The position numbers were made by a program, and so were the translations under genes. Positions 26,224 to 34,921 of a stretch of DNA of 48,135 nt are shown in pieces (the stretch's first letter is position 1; every line of letters starts with the position of its first letter). This stretch comes from Flavobacteriales bacterium (GTDB taxonomy: Bacteria > Bacteroidota > Bacteroidia > Flavobacteriales > UBA1820), in NCBI GenBank assembly GCA_017620815.1, contig JAGAUI010000002.1:1-48135 (forward strand), read 5' to 3'. Under the pieces are notes generated by a model, which saw only the letters and a list, made by a program, of their open reading frames with translations, was not told the origin of the DNA and ran no database searches.

Positions 26224-27744
26224 TTATTTCTTTTCTACCAGTGTAGAGAACGTACCCTCTACATTATCTCCATTGACAAATGTTACAGCATAAAATCCAG
26301 ATGAAGGCACTGTAGCAGCTTGGGCACTGGTTATGGCAACAGGTGTAGCATATGCAGCCGATGTGATGTTATAAACCACCGCTCTCCATGATTTGTCTGA
26401 TGGGGCACTCCACGATATAGTGTTACCGCTTATAGCCACATTTTGTGGTGCAGTAGGCTCGGTTAGTGTCTTACGTCCCATAAATGGGATAAGGCTAGGC
26501 TTTTTATATAGTTTGGAGTATTCACCTAGTATATTGAGGCGATTGGCCTTGAAGGAGTTTGAGTTATAGAGGAAACTACCCATTACGCCTTTGGTAGAAC
26601 GAATGGCATTTACCTGTTTATTGAGCTCATCTACCGAACGATATGCAGTTGTAGAAGCTCCACTTTCAAAACGATAAATGCCTTGACCTATAAACACAGG
26701 CACGTCATACATACTCTTCCCCCACCACTGTACCATCTCTACAAATGGCTGAGCACTACTCGTTGTGGCATTGTAGAGCTGTGGTGCTATGTAGTCCAGA
26801 TATCCTTTTTCACACCATAGACGCACATCGGCATAGAGGTCATAAAAATTGGTAGAGCCTTTGGAAGGAGAGCCTGCAGGGTCTTGTGATTTGTGTTTCC
26901 ATGTACCGAATGGGCTTACTCCAAATACCATATCGGGGCGTTTTGAACGTATAAGTTCGCTTATTTCCTTTATAGCAAGAGTTACGTTGTTTCTTCTCCA
27001 GTCTTCTATAGAAGAAAACGATTTACCATAACGAGCATATTCATCGGCATCGTCTAGCGAAGCACCACTTTCTGGATATGGATAGAAATAATCATCAAAA
27101 TGCAGTCCATCTATATCATATTTGGTAATGACTTCATCTATCACATCTAGCAGATATTTACGCACTTCGGGCATCCCCGGACGCAAAAGCAGCAGGCTTT
27201 CCCCATATTCAAACGTGTATTCTGGATGACGTTTGGCTATACTTTTCTCATGAAAACGAGCCGATTTTCTATCGGGAGATATACGATATGGATTCATCCA
27301 AGCGTGAAATTCCATCCCGCGTTTATGAGCTTCATCTATAAGAAAACGCAATACGTCATAACCGGGGTCTTGACCTTGTGTGCCTGTAAGATATTGGCTC
27401 CATGGGTCTATCTCTGAATTAAAAAACGCATCGGCAGCAGGACGTATCTGCACTATGACAGTATTGAGATTATACTGTTTGAACATATCCAGATACTCTA
27501 TATACTGCTGTTTCTGTGCCGAAACATTGTTTTTTGTCCAAGGCCAGTCTATGTTATAAACCGTAGCCATCCATATAGCACGCATCTCGGCGGGAGCTTT
27601 CTGCACTTTGCTCATATCGGGACGTGCAGCGGGAGTAGGTGTAGGTTCTTCGGGGTCTGGGTCTGGGTCTGAACCTCCTTTACTACATGAAAAGATAGCT
27701 GCACACAGAAGTAATAGTGTAGAATATTTGATAATTTTTTTCAT
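26224..27744 (-). CDS. GHL10-family glycoside hydrolase-like lipoprotein
   Basis: A lipoprotein: the signal ends in AIFSC, with Cys20 as the lipid-modified residue, followed by SKGGSDPDPD, an acidic and proline-rich spacer suited to outer-membrane or surface delivery. The GHL10 (glycosyl hydrolase-like 10) TIM barrel covers about 50-400: EMRAIWMATVYNIDW, TVIVQIRPAADAFF, FHAWMNPYRIS and DGLHFDDYFYPYP are characteristic. A fibronectin type III-like domain closes the protein (about 425-506). Relatives include peptidoglycan- or polysaccharide-associated proteins such as YngK; the substrate is not known. It is transcribed alone. Confidence 0.92.
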   Translation of the reverse strand: MKKIIKYSTLLLLCAAIFSCSKGGSDPDPDPEEPTPTPAARPDMSKVQKAPAEMRAIWMATVYNIDWPWTKNNVSAQKQQYIEYLDMFKQYNLNTVIVQIRPAADAFFNSEIDPWSQYLTGTQGQDPGYDVLRFLIDEAHKRGMEFHAWMNPYRISPDRKSARFHEKSIAKRHPEYTFEYGESLLLLRPGMPEVRKYLLDVIDEVITKYDIDGLHFDDYFYPYPESGASLDDADEYARYGKSFSSIEDWRRNNVTLAIKEISELIRSKRPDMVFGVSPFGTWKHKSQDPAGSPSKGSTNFYDLYADVRLWCEKGYLDYIAPQLYNATTSSAQPFVEMVQWWGKSMYDVPVFIGQGIYRFESGASTTAYRSVDELNKQVNAIRSTKGVMGSFLYNSNSFKANRLNILGEYSKLYKKPSLIPFMGRKTLTEPTAPQNVAISGNTISWSAPSDKSWRAVVYNITSAAYATPVAITSAQAATVPSSGFYAVTFVNGDNVEGTFSTLVEKK

Positions 27745-27763
27745 ATAAAGTGTTATATTAAAT

Positions 27764-27795
27764 AAAGGGTAGTGAGGAGACCCCCACTACCCTTT
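27764..27795 (-). terminator. Hairpin after the Hdr-Flx operon
   Basis: An 11-bp stem AAAGGGTAGTG/CACTACCCTTT with a 10-nt loop lies 45 nt past the end of the operon and 19 nt before the lipoprotein gene. The following T tract is short and interrupted. Confidence 0.6.
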
Positions 27796-27840
27796 GCTTA
27801 TGTTAATTTTTATAATTCATATTAATGACAGGTCTATTGG

Positions 27841-28689
27841 CTAAAAATCATCTGGTAGTTCAGCCAAATCCACTGCGGTAAATACAGGACCGTCTTTACA
27901 TACATACATTTTACCTACGTTACAACGTCCGCACTTACCTACCCCACATTTCATACGGTTTTCCAGTGTGGTATAGATATTCTCTTTGGCAAATCCCAAT
28001 TTTTCAAGCACAGGGAACGTGAATTTTATCATCACAGGAGGCCCACATACTATGGCAATGGTATTTTCGGCATTTATAGGGCTCTCACCTACCACCGTAG
28101 GCACAAATCCTACTTTGCCTTTCCATTCAGGAGTCTCTCCACCCGGGTCAACGGTAGTGATAAGGGTTACGTCTTCGCGGTCTTCCCATTCTTTGAGTTC
28201 GTTTTTATAGACTAGGTCGGCAACGGTTTTGGCACCATATACTATGGTTACATCGCCATATTTTTCACGTTCGTCCAGAGCTGTCCATATCACGCTACGC
28301 ATAGGAGGTAGAGCTATACCACCTGCTATAAACAGCAAGTTTTTACCCTTCCACTCTTCCATAGGGAAATAGTTACCAAATGGCCCACGGAATCCCATAG
28401 TATCTCCCTCTTCCAGTTTTGAGAGTGAAGAGGTAACTCGTCCAGCCTGACGGAATGTACATTCCACATATCCCTTGCGGGTAGAAGGAGAAGCTATACA
28501 GAATGTACATTCTCCATCTCCTATGGCAGAATATTCGGCAAACTGTCCTGCACGGAATGAGAATGATTTTTCGTCTTCTTCGTTTTTGAATTTAAGACGT
28601 AGAGTTTTTACTCCGGGAGCTTCTACCGTTACTTTTTCCACCTGCATCATATATGGCAGGTATATGTTTTTGTCTTTACAATTACACAT
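27841..28689 (-). CDS. FAD/NAD(P)H-binding oxidoreductase subunit (FlxA/AsrB type)
   Basis: A ferredoxin-reductase-like chain. The FAD domain (about 10-105) has RAGQFAEYS, the nucleotide-binding domain (about 110-225) has LLFIAGGIALPPMRS and IVCGPPVM, and the C-terminal [2Fe-2S] site uses Cys248, 253, 256 and 264. It resembles the NAD(P)H-side subunit of sulfite reductase (AsrB) and sulfhydrogenase. In the Flx (Flox) module it brings NADH electrons to the Hdr part. It starts 5 nt after the upstream subunit and is the last gene of the seven-gene operon. Confidence 0.88.
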   Translation of the reverse strand: MCNCKDKNIYLPYMMQVEKVTVEAPGVKTLRLKFKNEEDEKSFSFRAGQFAEYSAIGDGECTFCIASPSTRKGYVECTFRQAGRVTSSLSKLEEGDTMGFRGPFGNYFPMEEWKGKNLLFIAGGIALPPMRSVIWTALDEREKYGDVTIVYGAKTVADLVYKNELKEWEDREDVTLITTVDPGGETPEWKGKVGFVPTVVGESPINAENTIAIVCGPPVMIKFTFPVLEKLGFAKENIYTTLENRMKCGVGKCGRCNVGKMYVCKDGPVFTAVDLAELPDDF

Positions 28690-28694
28690 AGTTT

Positions 28695-29705
28695 CTACTG
28701 TATTTTATCTATGGAAGAAAGATGTTCTTTAATATTCATATCCACCGGACAAGCACGAGAGCAACGTCCACAACCTGTACATCCTAACGAATCCTGACGC
28801 TGTGGTATGTATGAGAATTTGTGCATAAGACGTTGACGCCAACGCGAAGCCTGTGTAGAACGTGGATTATGTCCAGAAGTGTGTAGCGTGAACTGTGCAA
28901 ATCCACATGAATCCCAGCAACGCAATCTCTCGCCACAGCTTCCTTTTGGATTTTCCTGTATGTCAAAACAAGAACATGTAGGACACACATAAGCACAAGC
29001 ACCACAACCTAGACATCTTTCAGACTGCTCTTTCCATACCTGTGAATCAAACATCCCGTGCATTTTCTCCTTCAATTTCTCTACGTCAAACACTCTGGGT
29101 ACATCGGCTACATATTTATCCTTATCCCCTGCTGTGTATTCTGTAAATAGATTTTGAGAGAGTGCAACTAGAGATTTACCTTTTTCTGTCATTACCTCCG
29201 CTATCGCACCATCGGCAGTGTATGTGAGTAGTATATCACTACCACGAGTATCACCCGCTCCTCCTCCTACCGATGTACAGAAGCAGTATTCATCGGCTGT
29301 AGCACATGAAGTGGCAACTATTGCAGTACGCTCACGACGAGTGTTATACATCACGTCTTTATAATCCCAGTTAAATACAGCATCTAGTGGAAATAACGAT
29401 GCCGCATCACAAGGACGTACATGCCACAACACCTGTGAAGGAACACTTTCTGGGTCAAAGTCTTGAACTTCTATATCACGACCATTTTTCTTATATGAAA
29501 ACAAACGTTCTGTACGAGGGAAAAGTACTTCTTTGGCACTGCGAGTAGTCTGTATATAGTCTGTGGCTACCTGCTCATAACTTTCCACACGAGCAAATTC
29601 CACTACTTTGTCTTTTCTTACAGGAGCCACCACGTGGTCATGAGCGGCTTTTATAGCATTCCACCACGATGGGATATCGCTCTTTTTTATATATAGTGTA
29701 TCCAT
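28695..29705 (-). CDS. Iron-sulfur subunit with two [4Fe-4S] sites (FlxB/AsrA type)
   Basis: The 336-residue protein is related to AsrA and the beta subunit of sulfhydrogenases. The N-terminal 220 residues form the family-specific domain (VLWHVRPCDAASL, ATSCATADEYCFCTS). The C-terminal part binds two clusters: the first begins at C231 (CLGCGACAYVCP) and the second at C309 (CTGCGRCSRACP). Between them, CWDSC and the RWRQRLMHKF block match AsrA. It would carry electrons between the FAD subunit and the next Fe-S protein. It starts 4 nt after the preceding stop. The letter assignment follows the Desulfovibrio Flx set and is tentative. Confidence 0.87.
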   Translation of the reverse strand: MDTLYIKKSDIPSWWNAIKAAHDHVVAPVRKDKVVEFARVESYEQVATDYIQTTRSAKEVLFPRTERLFSYKKNGRDIEVQDFDPESVPSQVLWHVRPCDAASLFPLDAVFNWDYKDVMYNTRRERTAIVATSCATADEYCFCTSVGGGAGDTRGSDILLTYTADGAIAEVMTEKGKSLVALSQNLFTEYTAGDKDKYVADVPRVFDVEKLKEKMHGMFDSQVWKEQSERCLGCGACAYVCPTCSCFDIQENPKGSCGERLRCWDSCGFAQFTLHTSGHNPRSTQASRWRQRLMHKFSYIPQRQDSLGCTGCGRCSRACPVDMNIKEHLSSIDKIQ

Positions 29706-29709
29706 ATTT

Positions 29710-30510
29710 CTATTTTATGAAGTTTTCTTTATCGTCTGGTTTGAAAGTATTGAGTACAGCACCTTCGCGAGGAGCCAATCCTGCTGTGATACCAAAGTTT
29801 TCTTCTATGTTATCCAGTATCTTGCGGTTGAGCAGGTGTACAGGAATGCCTTCTGGACAAGCAGCACCACAAGCACCACAGCCCACACAACGTCCAGCCA
29901 AGTGCATCACTCGGTTTATCTGCCATTCCATATTGGAAAGAGGGGACGCCCAAGGGTCTATCCACTGTGGACGGTTGTTATCTACTATACAACGTGTGCA
30001 GTAACACATAGGACAAGCCGCACGACAAGCATAGCACTTGATACATTTTGAGAATTGTGCAGCCCACCACGCCCAACGCTCTTCCGATGTCATAGCATCA
30101 AGCATTTCTATCACACGACGGTCATCTTCGCTAGGTGTAGAAGGTATCTCCTCTATATATGGGTCTATATCCCAAGGCGAACGGAATATCATCAGTTCGT
30201 CGTTTGGGGAGAGGTGTATAATCTTGTATTGGGATTGTCCTATCTGGTTTTCTCGTGCCAAATATGCTATACTACGCAATGCCGAAATAGTACATACTAT
30301 GGCTACTTTTTCGTCTTTTACTACTTCTTTTTTTGTGAGATAGACGGCTAGATTTGGCTGATAATCGTTTGAGAATATCATCTGTTCTACATCGCTGGCA
30401 CTGCGACAGAAAAATGGACGAGGGCCTCGTGTACCCTGTTTATATCCTATGGCTAGTGTTATCTCTCCACTCTGGAACAGTTCTATGAGTTTTGCTTTAA
30501 GTTTATCCAT
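29710..30510 (-). CDS. [4Fe-4S] ferredoxin-like subunit (FlxC type)
   Basis: The 266 residues have a family-specific N-terminal domain (to about 150). A ferredoxin domain follows with two cysteine clusters: C156, 159, 162 and 166 with extra cysteines at 169, 171 and 174, and C208, 211, 214 and 218. The first cluster region, CPMCYCTRC, is unusually cysteine-rich. The sequence resembles the Fe-S subunits between MvhD and AsrA-like proteins in Hdr-Flx clusters. The start overlaps the mvhD end by 8 nt, implying translational coupling. There is no membrane segment. Confidence 0.85.
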   Translation of the reverse strand: MDKLKAKLIELFQSGEITLAIGYKQGTRGPRPFFCRSASDVEQMIFSNDYQPNLAVYLTKKEVVKDEKVAIVCTISALRSIAYLARENQIGQSQYKIIHLSPNDELMIFRSPWDIDPYIEEIPSTPSEDDRRVIEMLDAMTSEERWAWWAAQFSKCIKCYACRAACPMCYCTRCIVDNNRPQWIDPWASPLSNMEWQINRVMHLAGRCVGCGACGAACPEGIPVHLLNRKILDNIEENFGITAGLAPREGAVLNTFKPDDKENFIK

Positions 30511-30958
30511 TGTACATACCCTCCTTTAAGTATTCTGCAGCTTTTTTATAATTCTCATAAGGGCCTAACTCTCTTACGGTCTCTACGTGTTCGTTTACTA
30601 ACTGTGCCCATTTGGCTCCTTCACCAGCACTTACCCAAGAGAAGCGTATGCGTCTTATATCTATACCCAGAAAATCCATCAGTCCTCTTAATACCATCCA
30701 ACGACGACGAGCATGGAAGTTACCAGCTGTATAATGGCAGTCATTGGGATGACAACCAGAAACTATAATGCCGTCTGCTCCTTCGGCAAACGCCTTGAGA
30801 AGTAACATAAAGTCTATGCGTCCCGTACAAGGGAAACGCACTACGCGTACGTTGGACGCATATTTCATACGACTAGTACCCGTAAGGTCTGCTCCTGCAT
30901 AAGTACACCAGTTGCAGACAAAAGCTATTATCTTTGGTTCAAATTCTTTTTTCTCCAT
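30503..30958 (-). CDS. mvhD: MvhD-type [2Fe-2S] subunit of the Hdr complex
   Basis: The 151 residues have the MvhD pattern: C15 and C18 (FVCNWCTYAG), C44 (RFPCTGR), C69 and C74 (SGCHPNDCHY). In methanogens MvhD passes electrons from hydrogenase or formate dehydrogenase to HdrA; in Hdr-Flx complexes it joins the Flx module (as FlxD) to HdrA. It sits between hdrA and the Flx genes, as expected for the linker. No hydrogenase genes are near, so NADH via the FAD subunit is the likely electron source. Confidence 0.92.
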   Translation of the reverse strand: MEKKEFEPKIIAFVCNWCTYAGADLTGTSRMKYASNVRVVRFPCTGRIDFMLLLKAFAEGADGIIVSGCHPNDCHYTAGNFHARRRWMVLRGLMDFLGIDIRRIRFSWVSAGEGAKWAQLVNEHVETVRELGPYENYKKAAEYLKEGMYNG

Positions 30959-30981
30959 ATCTATGTATATTTATGCAGTTA

Positions 30982-32982
30982 CTATTCATGAAGTGCAGCC
31001 ATGACACTGGAATACATTTCTTCGTTTGAGAAGCCTTGCAGGTCTATACTCTTGCTACGGCAGAATGCCACACAAGTACCACAGCCTTGACACAATCCAG
31101 GGTTAATAGAAGCAACCGTCTTGATGACGTTACCTGCTCTATCCTTGATGTTTTCCATCGTGATGGCACTATAAGGACATATATCCACACACAGACTACA
31201 ACCCACACAGGTAGAGAATACTGGCGGAGGCATACGGTTTACCACAGCTACCACAGGCTCACGTAAAAGTTGGTCTTTGGAGAAGAGTGCTGCCACTTTC
31301 ACTGCTGCACCCGAAGCTGCTGCAACGGTATCTGGAATATCCTTTGGACTCTGACATGCTCCTGCTAGGAATATACCAGCGGTATTGGTCTCTACGGGTT
31401 TAAGTTTTGGGTGAGCCTCTGCAAAGAAATTGTATTTGTCATAAGAGATATGCAATTTCTGTGCTAGGTCTTCGGCTCCTTTATTGGCTACACCAGCAGT
31501 AGCTAGAACGACCATATCGGCTTCAATCTCTACTTGTTCTCCACCTAGAAGAGTATCTACACCTTTAACTATGAGTTTTCCATCTCTCTCATACACACGA
31601 GCCACACGACCTCTTATGTAGTTTACTCCGTCTTCTTCTATCGCACGACGTACAAACTCGTCATAGTTCTTACCTCCTGCACGTATGTCCATATAGAACA
31701 CATAAGATTCTCCATCGTGGACTTTGTGCTGGTATAACATAGCGTGTTTGGCTGTGTACATACAGCATATCTTTGAGCAATAAGGGCGTCCTTTGGCTGC
31801 ATCACGAGAACCTGCACAAGCTATAAATACTATCTTTTTGGGGACAGTACCGTCTGATGGACGGCGTATTTCTCCCATAGTAGGCCCCGATGCCGATGCC
31901 AAACGTTCAAACTGAAGACCTGTTATAACGTCTTTATAACGGCCATATCCATATTCAGAAAATTCACTGGTAGGTGCCACGTCAAATCCTGTACATACTA
32001 CCACTGCTCCTACTTCCTCTGTAATTATTTCATCTGGAGCATCAAATGTTATAGCACCTGTAGGACATACCTTTTCACACAATTTACATTTACCAGTCTT
32101 ATAGTAAACACAGTGTTCTTTATCTATGGTAGGTTTGTTTGGCACGCTTTGTGGGGAAGGGACATAAATAGCTGTACGCAATCCCATAAGAGCGTTAAAT
32201 TCACTAGGTACTTTTTTGGTAGGACATTTGGTAGTACACATACCGCAACCTGTACATTTTTCCAAATCCACGCTACGTGCTTTAAGACGTATGCGAGCCG
32301 TAAAGTTTCCTATAAAACCTTCCAGCCCTTCGACTTCGGCATATGTATAAAGTGTGATATTTGGGTGCTGAGCCACTTCCACCATACGAGGAGTAAGGAT
32401 ACACTGTGAACAGTCCAGCGTAGGGAATGTTTCCGATAGCTGAGCCATATGTCCTCCTATGGATGGTTCTTTTTCTACCAATATCACTTTGTGTCCTGCA
32501 TTGGCTATATCAAGTGCTGCCTGAATACCAGCTATACCTCCACCTATAACCAATGCTTTTTTGGTTACAGGGACTTTGATAGTAGATAGAGGAAGGTCTT
32601 TTTTCACCTTCTCCACCTGCATACGCACTAGGTCTAGAGCTTTCTGTGTAGTTGCTTCGCCTTTTTCATGCACCCAAGAGCAGTGTTCACGTATATTGGC
32701 TATCTCACACATATAAGGGTTAAGACAAGCCTCTGCACAAGCTGCACGGAATGTACTCTCGTGCATGCGAGGAGAACAAGCAGCTACTACTACTCCATCC
32801 AGACCCTTTTCCTTTATGGCATTTTTAATGATGGTCTGACCGGGGTCACTACACATATATTTATAGTCTGTAGATACCTCTACGCCGGGTATTTTGGCGG
32901 CCTCTTGTGCTACTTTTTCACAATCTACCGTACCGCCTATGTTCTCGCCACAATGGCATACAAATACTCCTATTTTTGACAT
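30982..32982 (-). CDS. hdrA: Heterodisulfide reductase subunit A, electron-bifurcating flavoprotein
   Basis: The 666 residues are full length. The N-terminal cysteine-rich domain has CHCGENIGG and KYMCSDPGQ. The FAD fold has GGGIAG at 147-152 with VEKEPSIGGHMAQLSETFPT. [4Fe-4S] sites are at C243/246/249/253 and C291/299/302/306, and two C-terminal ferredoxin sites are at C592-602 and C631-641. In methanogens the HdrA FAD splits electron pairs between ferredoxin and heterodisulfide. The coding start overlaps the hdrB end by 13 nt. All cofactor residues are retained, so the subunit looks functional. Its partners are hdrB, hdrC and mvhD. Confidence 0.96.
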   Translation of the reverse strand: MSKIGVFVCHCGENIGGTVDCEKVAQEAAKIPGVEVSTDYKYMCSDPGQTIIKNAIKEKGLDGVVVAACSPRMHESTFRAACAEACLNPYMCEIANIREHCSWVHEKGEATTQKALDLVRMQVEKVKKDLPLSTIKVPVTKKALVIGGGIAGIQAALDIANAGHKVILVEKEPSIGGHMAQLSETFPTLDCSQCILTPRMVEVAQHPNITLYTYAEVEGLEGFIGNFTARIRLKARSVDLEKCTGCGMCTTKCPTKKVPSEFNALMGLRTAIYVPSPQSVPNKPTIDKEHCVYYKTGKCKLCEKVCPTGAITFDAPDEIITEEVGAVVVCTGFDVAPTSEFSEYGYGRYKDVITGLQFERLASASGPTMGEIRRPSDGTVPKKIVFIACAGSRDAAKGRPYCSKICCMYTAKHAMLYQHKVHDGESYVFYMDIRAGGKNYDEFVRRAIEEDGVNYIRGRVARVYERDGKLIVKGVDTLLGGEQVEIEADMVVLATAGVANKGAEDLAQKLHISYDKYNFFAEAHPKLKPVETNTAGIFLAGACQSPKDIPDTVAAASGAAVKVAALFSKDQLLREPVVAVVNRMPPPVFSTCVGCSLCVDICPYSAITMENIKDRAGNVIKTVASINPGLCQGCGTCVAFCRSKSIDLQGFSNEEMYSSVMAALHE

Positions 32983-33830
32983 ATCGCTTCTTCTTTATAA
33001 TTAACAAAATGACGACCTACGCCTACTTCGTCGGGAGTAAGACCACAAGCCATACCTAGTAGTTGAGTTATATAAAGTACCGGTGCAGCAGATGGGGACT
33101 CCATATTTTTATTTATATATGGACGACGCATATCCAGATTTGAATGACACATAGGACAATCCACTATGATAGCTTTGGCACCACGATGAGTAGCGTCTTC
33201 CAGTACTGCTGCCGATAATTTTCCTACCGTTTCGGTAGCAGCTATTGACATACCTCCGCCACAGCATTCGGTCTTAAATGCCCAGTCTATAGGTGTAGCC
33301 CCTGCCAATTTTACCAGATTATCCAGTGACTGTGGGTCTTCTACTCTATCTCCTTTAATTACTCCCGTAGGGCGTACCAAGAGACATCCATAATAACAAG
33401 CCACACGAGCCTTGATAGGGTGAGTCATTTTTTCCTTGATGGCATCTATGGCATATTTTTCTAGCCACTCCATCACCGAAAGTATCTTCACACCTCCTAC
33501 TTCTGCACCTATAATATCTTCTATCTTTTTACATAATGTATCATCGGCCTTGAGGTGATGCTGTGCCGTTTTAAGACGTGAAAAACAAGCCGCACAAGGC
33601 ACCAATAACTCTTTATATCCTTGAGATGCTGCCAATGACAATATACGTGCCGGTAAAGCTAGCGACAATTCTTTACTTACCGCATGAGCCGAAGAAGCTC
33701 CACAACAGTTCCAGTCTTTAATCTCTTCCAGTGGCAGGTTTAATACTCTTGCCAATGCAACCACAGACTCTCCATATTCTCTAGAGGAGCCTTTGAGGGA
33801 ACAACCGGGGTATAATCCTACTTTTTCCAT
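32970..33830 (-). CDS. hdrB: Heterodisulfide reductase subunit B, CCG-domain protein
   Basis: The 286 residues have two CCG domains: C10-X31-C42C43-X35-C79-XX-C82, and C149-X39-C189C190-X34-C225-XX-C228. In methanogen HdrB these hold the non-cubane [4Fe-4S] clusters that cleave the disulfide. The disulfide here is unlikely to be CoM-S-S-CoB; in sulfate reducers DsrC trisulfide has been proposed. The gene begins 3 nt after hdrC ends and overlaps hdrA by 13 nt. No membrane segments are present, so the complex is soluble. Confidence 0.95.
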   Translation of the reverse strand: MEKVGLYPGCSLKGSSREYGESVVALARVLNLPLEEIKDWNCCGASSAHAVSKELSLALPARILSLAASQGYKELLVPCAACFSRLKTAQHHLKADDTLCKKIEDIIGAEVGGVKILSVMEWLEKYAIDAIKEKMTHPIKARVACYYGCLLVRPTGVIKGDRVEDPQSLDNLVKLAGATPIDWAFKTECCGGGMSIAATETVGKLSAAVLEDATHRGAKAIIVDCPMCHSNLDMRRPYINKNMESPSAAPVLYITQLLGMACGLTPDEVGVGRHFVNYKEEAICQK

Positions 33831-33833
33831 ATC

Positions 33834-34412
33834 TTATTTTCCTTTTTCTGTACCTACAGTACGGTCAAATATCTTTTTAACAGATGCTTTATCCTTTATA
33901 CTTTCTGGCAGGATAGAAAGTTTTCCTTTGGAGAGCATAGAAGGGACTAGGCAGACGTCTTGCATGAGGTCCATAGTACGTAATTTGTATTCGGCTTCCA
34001 TACCTACTTCCCATAGACGTCCTGTGTTTTTTATCTGTGAGAGGAATGAACGGTGGAATGCTATGATTTTACTAGCGTCCTTGTGGGCTATACCTCTCTT
34101 TAAGGACTCTACCCTGAGCATATCCATTACATGTGGTATATCTATGCTCTGAGGGCAACGTTCATAGCAGTTTTCACAGTTTAAGCATACCCATATACTA
34201 CGGGAACGTAATACTTTCTCATAGTTTTCTTGGCTTCCTGTCTGCAATAGACGCATGATATATGATGGAGGGTAATCCATACGTTCTGCTTGCACACAGC
34301 CAGCGGTACATTTCCCGCACTGGTAACAATGCATCACATCTACTCCAGATGTCGATTTTACATGTGTGGCAATAGATTTTTTTTCTGACATATGTGGTAA
34401 ATTTTTAATCAA
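33834..34412 (-). CDS. hdrC: Heterodisulfide reductase subunit C
   Basis: A small soluble Fe-S protein that relays electrons from HdrA to HdrB. Counting from the first possible Met, [4Fe-4S] site one is C29/32/35/39 (CYQCGKCTAGC) and site two is C76/79/82/86 (CLNCENCYERCP). The rest is the helical HdrC tail. Two starts are possible: 34412, or the Met at 34391 (MSEKKSIATHV). The promoter element at 34426-34433 leaves only about 8 nt of leader for the first, so 34391 is the likelier start. It is the first gene of the seven-gene operon. Confidence 0.93.
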   Translation of the reverse strand: MIKNLPHMSEKKSIATHVKSTSGVDVMHCYQCGKCTAGCVQAERMDYPPSYIMRLLQTGSQENYEKVLRSRSIWVCLNCENCYERCPQSIDIPHVMDMLRVESLKRGIAHKDASKIIAFHRSFLSQIKNTGRLWEVGMEAEYKLRTMDLMQDVCLVPSMLSKGKLSILPESIKDKASVKKIFDRTVGTEKGK

Positions 34413-34425
34413 CTGTTTGAAATAT

Positions 34426-34433
34426 CAAAAGTA
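34426..34433 (-). promoter_or_regulatory. -7 promoter element for the Hdr-Flx operon
   Basis: TACTTTTG on the minus strand matches TAnnTTTG. Its position favours the downstream hdrC start at 34391. Confidence 0.5.
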
Positions 34434-34470
34434 GTGAATATATTTGTGATATGCACTATTTTATATGCAA

Positions 34471-34503
34471 AAAATTAACGCCTCGACCAGCGGTCGAGGC
34501 GTT
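34471..34503 (-). terminator. Terminator of the 92-residue hypothetical gene
   Basis: A 12-bp stem AACGCCTCGACC/GGTCGAGGCGTT with a 3-nt loop (34477-34503) is followed on the minus strand by a T-rich run (34471-34476). It insulates this gene from the Hdr operon. Confidence 0.88.
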
Positions 34504-34525
34504 TTTTTATCACACTTCTGTTCTC

Positions 34526-34804
34526 CTACTGAACACATACAGGGTCTTTGAGATTACGAGAAGAATAATAGTCAAAAAAATCTGCTTGGGAGTCAAATTC
34601 CAGCACTTTCTGCCCATCATCAAGAGCACTCTTTATAGCATCACGGGAGTGAAATGACGAGTATTCCGAAAATGCAAATCCTCGCAATATGGGTTTGAAA
34701 CCATAGATATTACGCAGGTGTTGAAGCACATACACTACTCCGTCTTCATCATAAGCATAGATTTTGGCTGGAGCGATTTCCTTGGGTTGTTTAAGTTCTT
34801 TCAT
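34526..34804 (-). CDS. Hypothetical protein, 92 residues
   Basis: No family is recognised. The sequence is hydrophilic and mixed alpha/beta in appearance (AKIYAYDEDGVVYVLQHLRN, then KVLEFDSQADFFDYYSSR), with no signal peptide, membrane segment or metal-binding cysteine cluster. It is flanked by its own hairpin on the 3' side and the ackA terminator on the 5' side, so it is probably a separate unit. A TAATTTAG element at 34834-34841 (one mismatch to TAnnTTTG) could be its promoter. Codon use matches the neighbours, which supports a real gene. Confidence 0.65.
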   Translation of the reverse strand: MKELKQPKEIAPAKIYAYDEDGVVYVLQHLRNIYGFKPILRGFAFSEYSSFHSRDAIKSALDDGQKVLEFDSQADFFDYYSSRNLKDPVCVQ

Positions 34805-34876
34805 TTATTGATGAGTTATTATGATTTGCGATGCTAAATTACGATTTTTTCATCAAGTAATGATATAGTTTCCCAT

Positions 34877-34906
34877 AAAAAAAACGCCCCTTTCAAGGGG
34901 CGTTTT
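34877..34906 (-). terminator. Terminator of the pta-AIPR-ackA unit
   Basis: A 12-bp stem AAAACGCCCCTT/AAGGGGCGTTTT with a 2-nt loop continues into a T run on the minus strand, 15 nt after the ackA stop. Confidence 0.9.
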
Positions 34907-34921
34907 AACAAGTGTATCATT

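Noticed and set aside
30982-32982. Selenocysteine in HdrA
   Set aside because: The frame is open throughout and the relevant positions are encoded as Cys, with no in-frame TGA.
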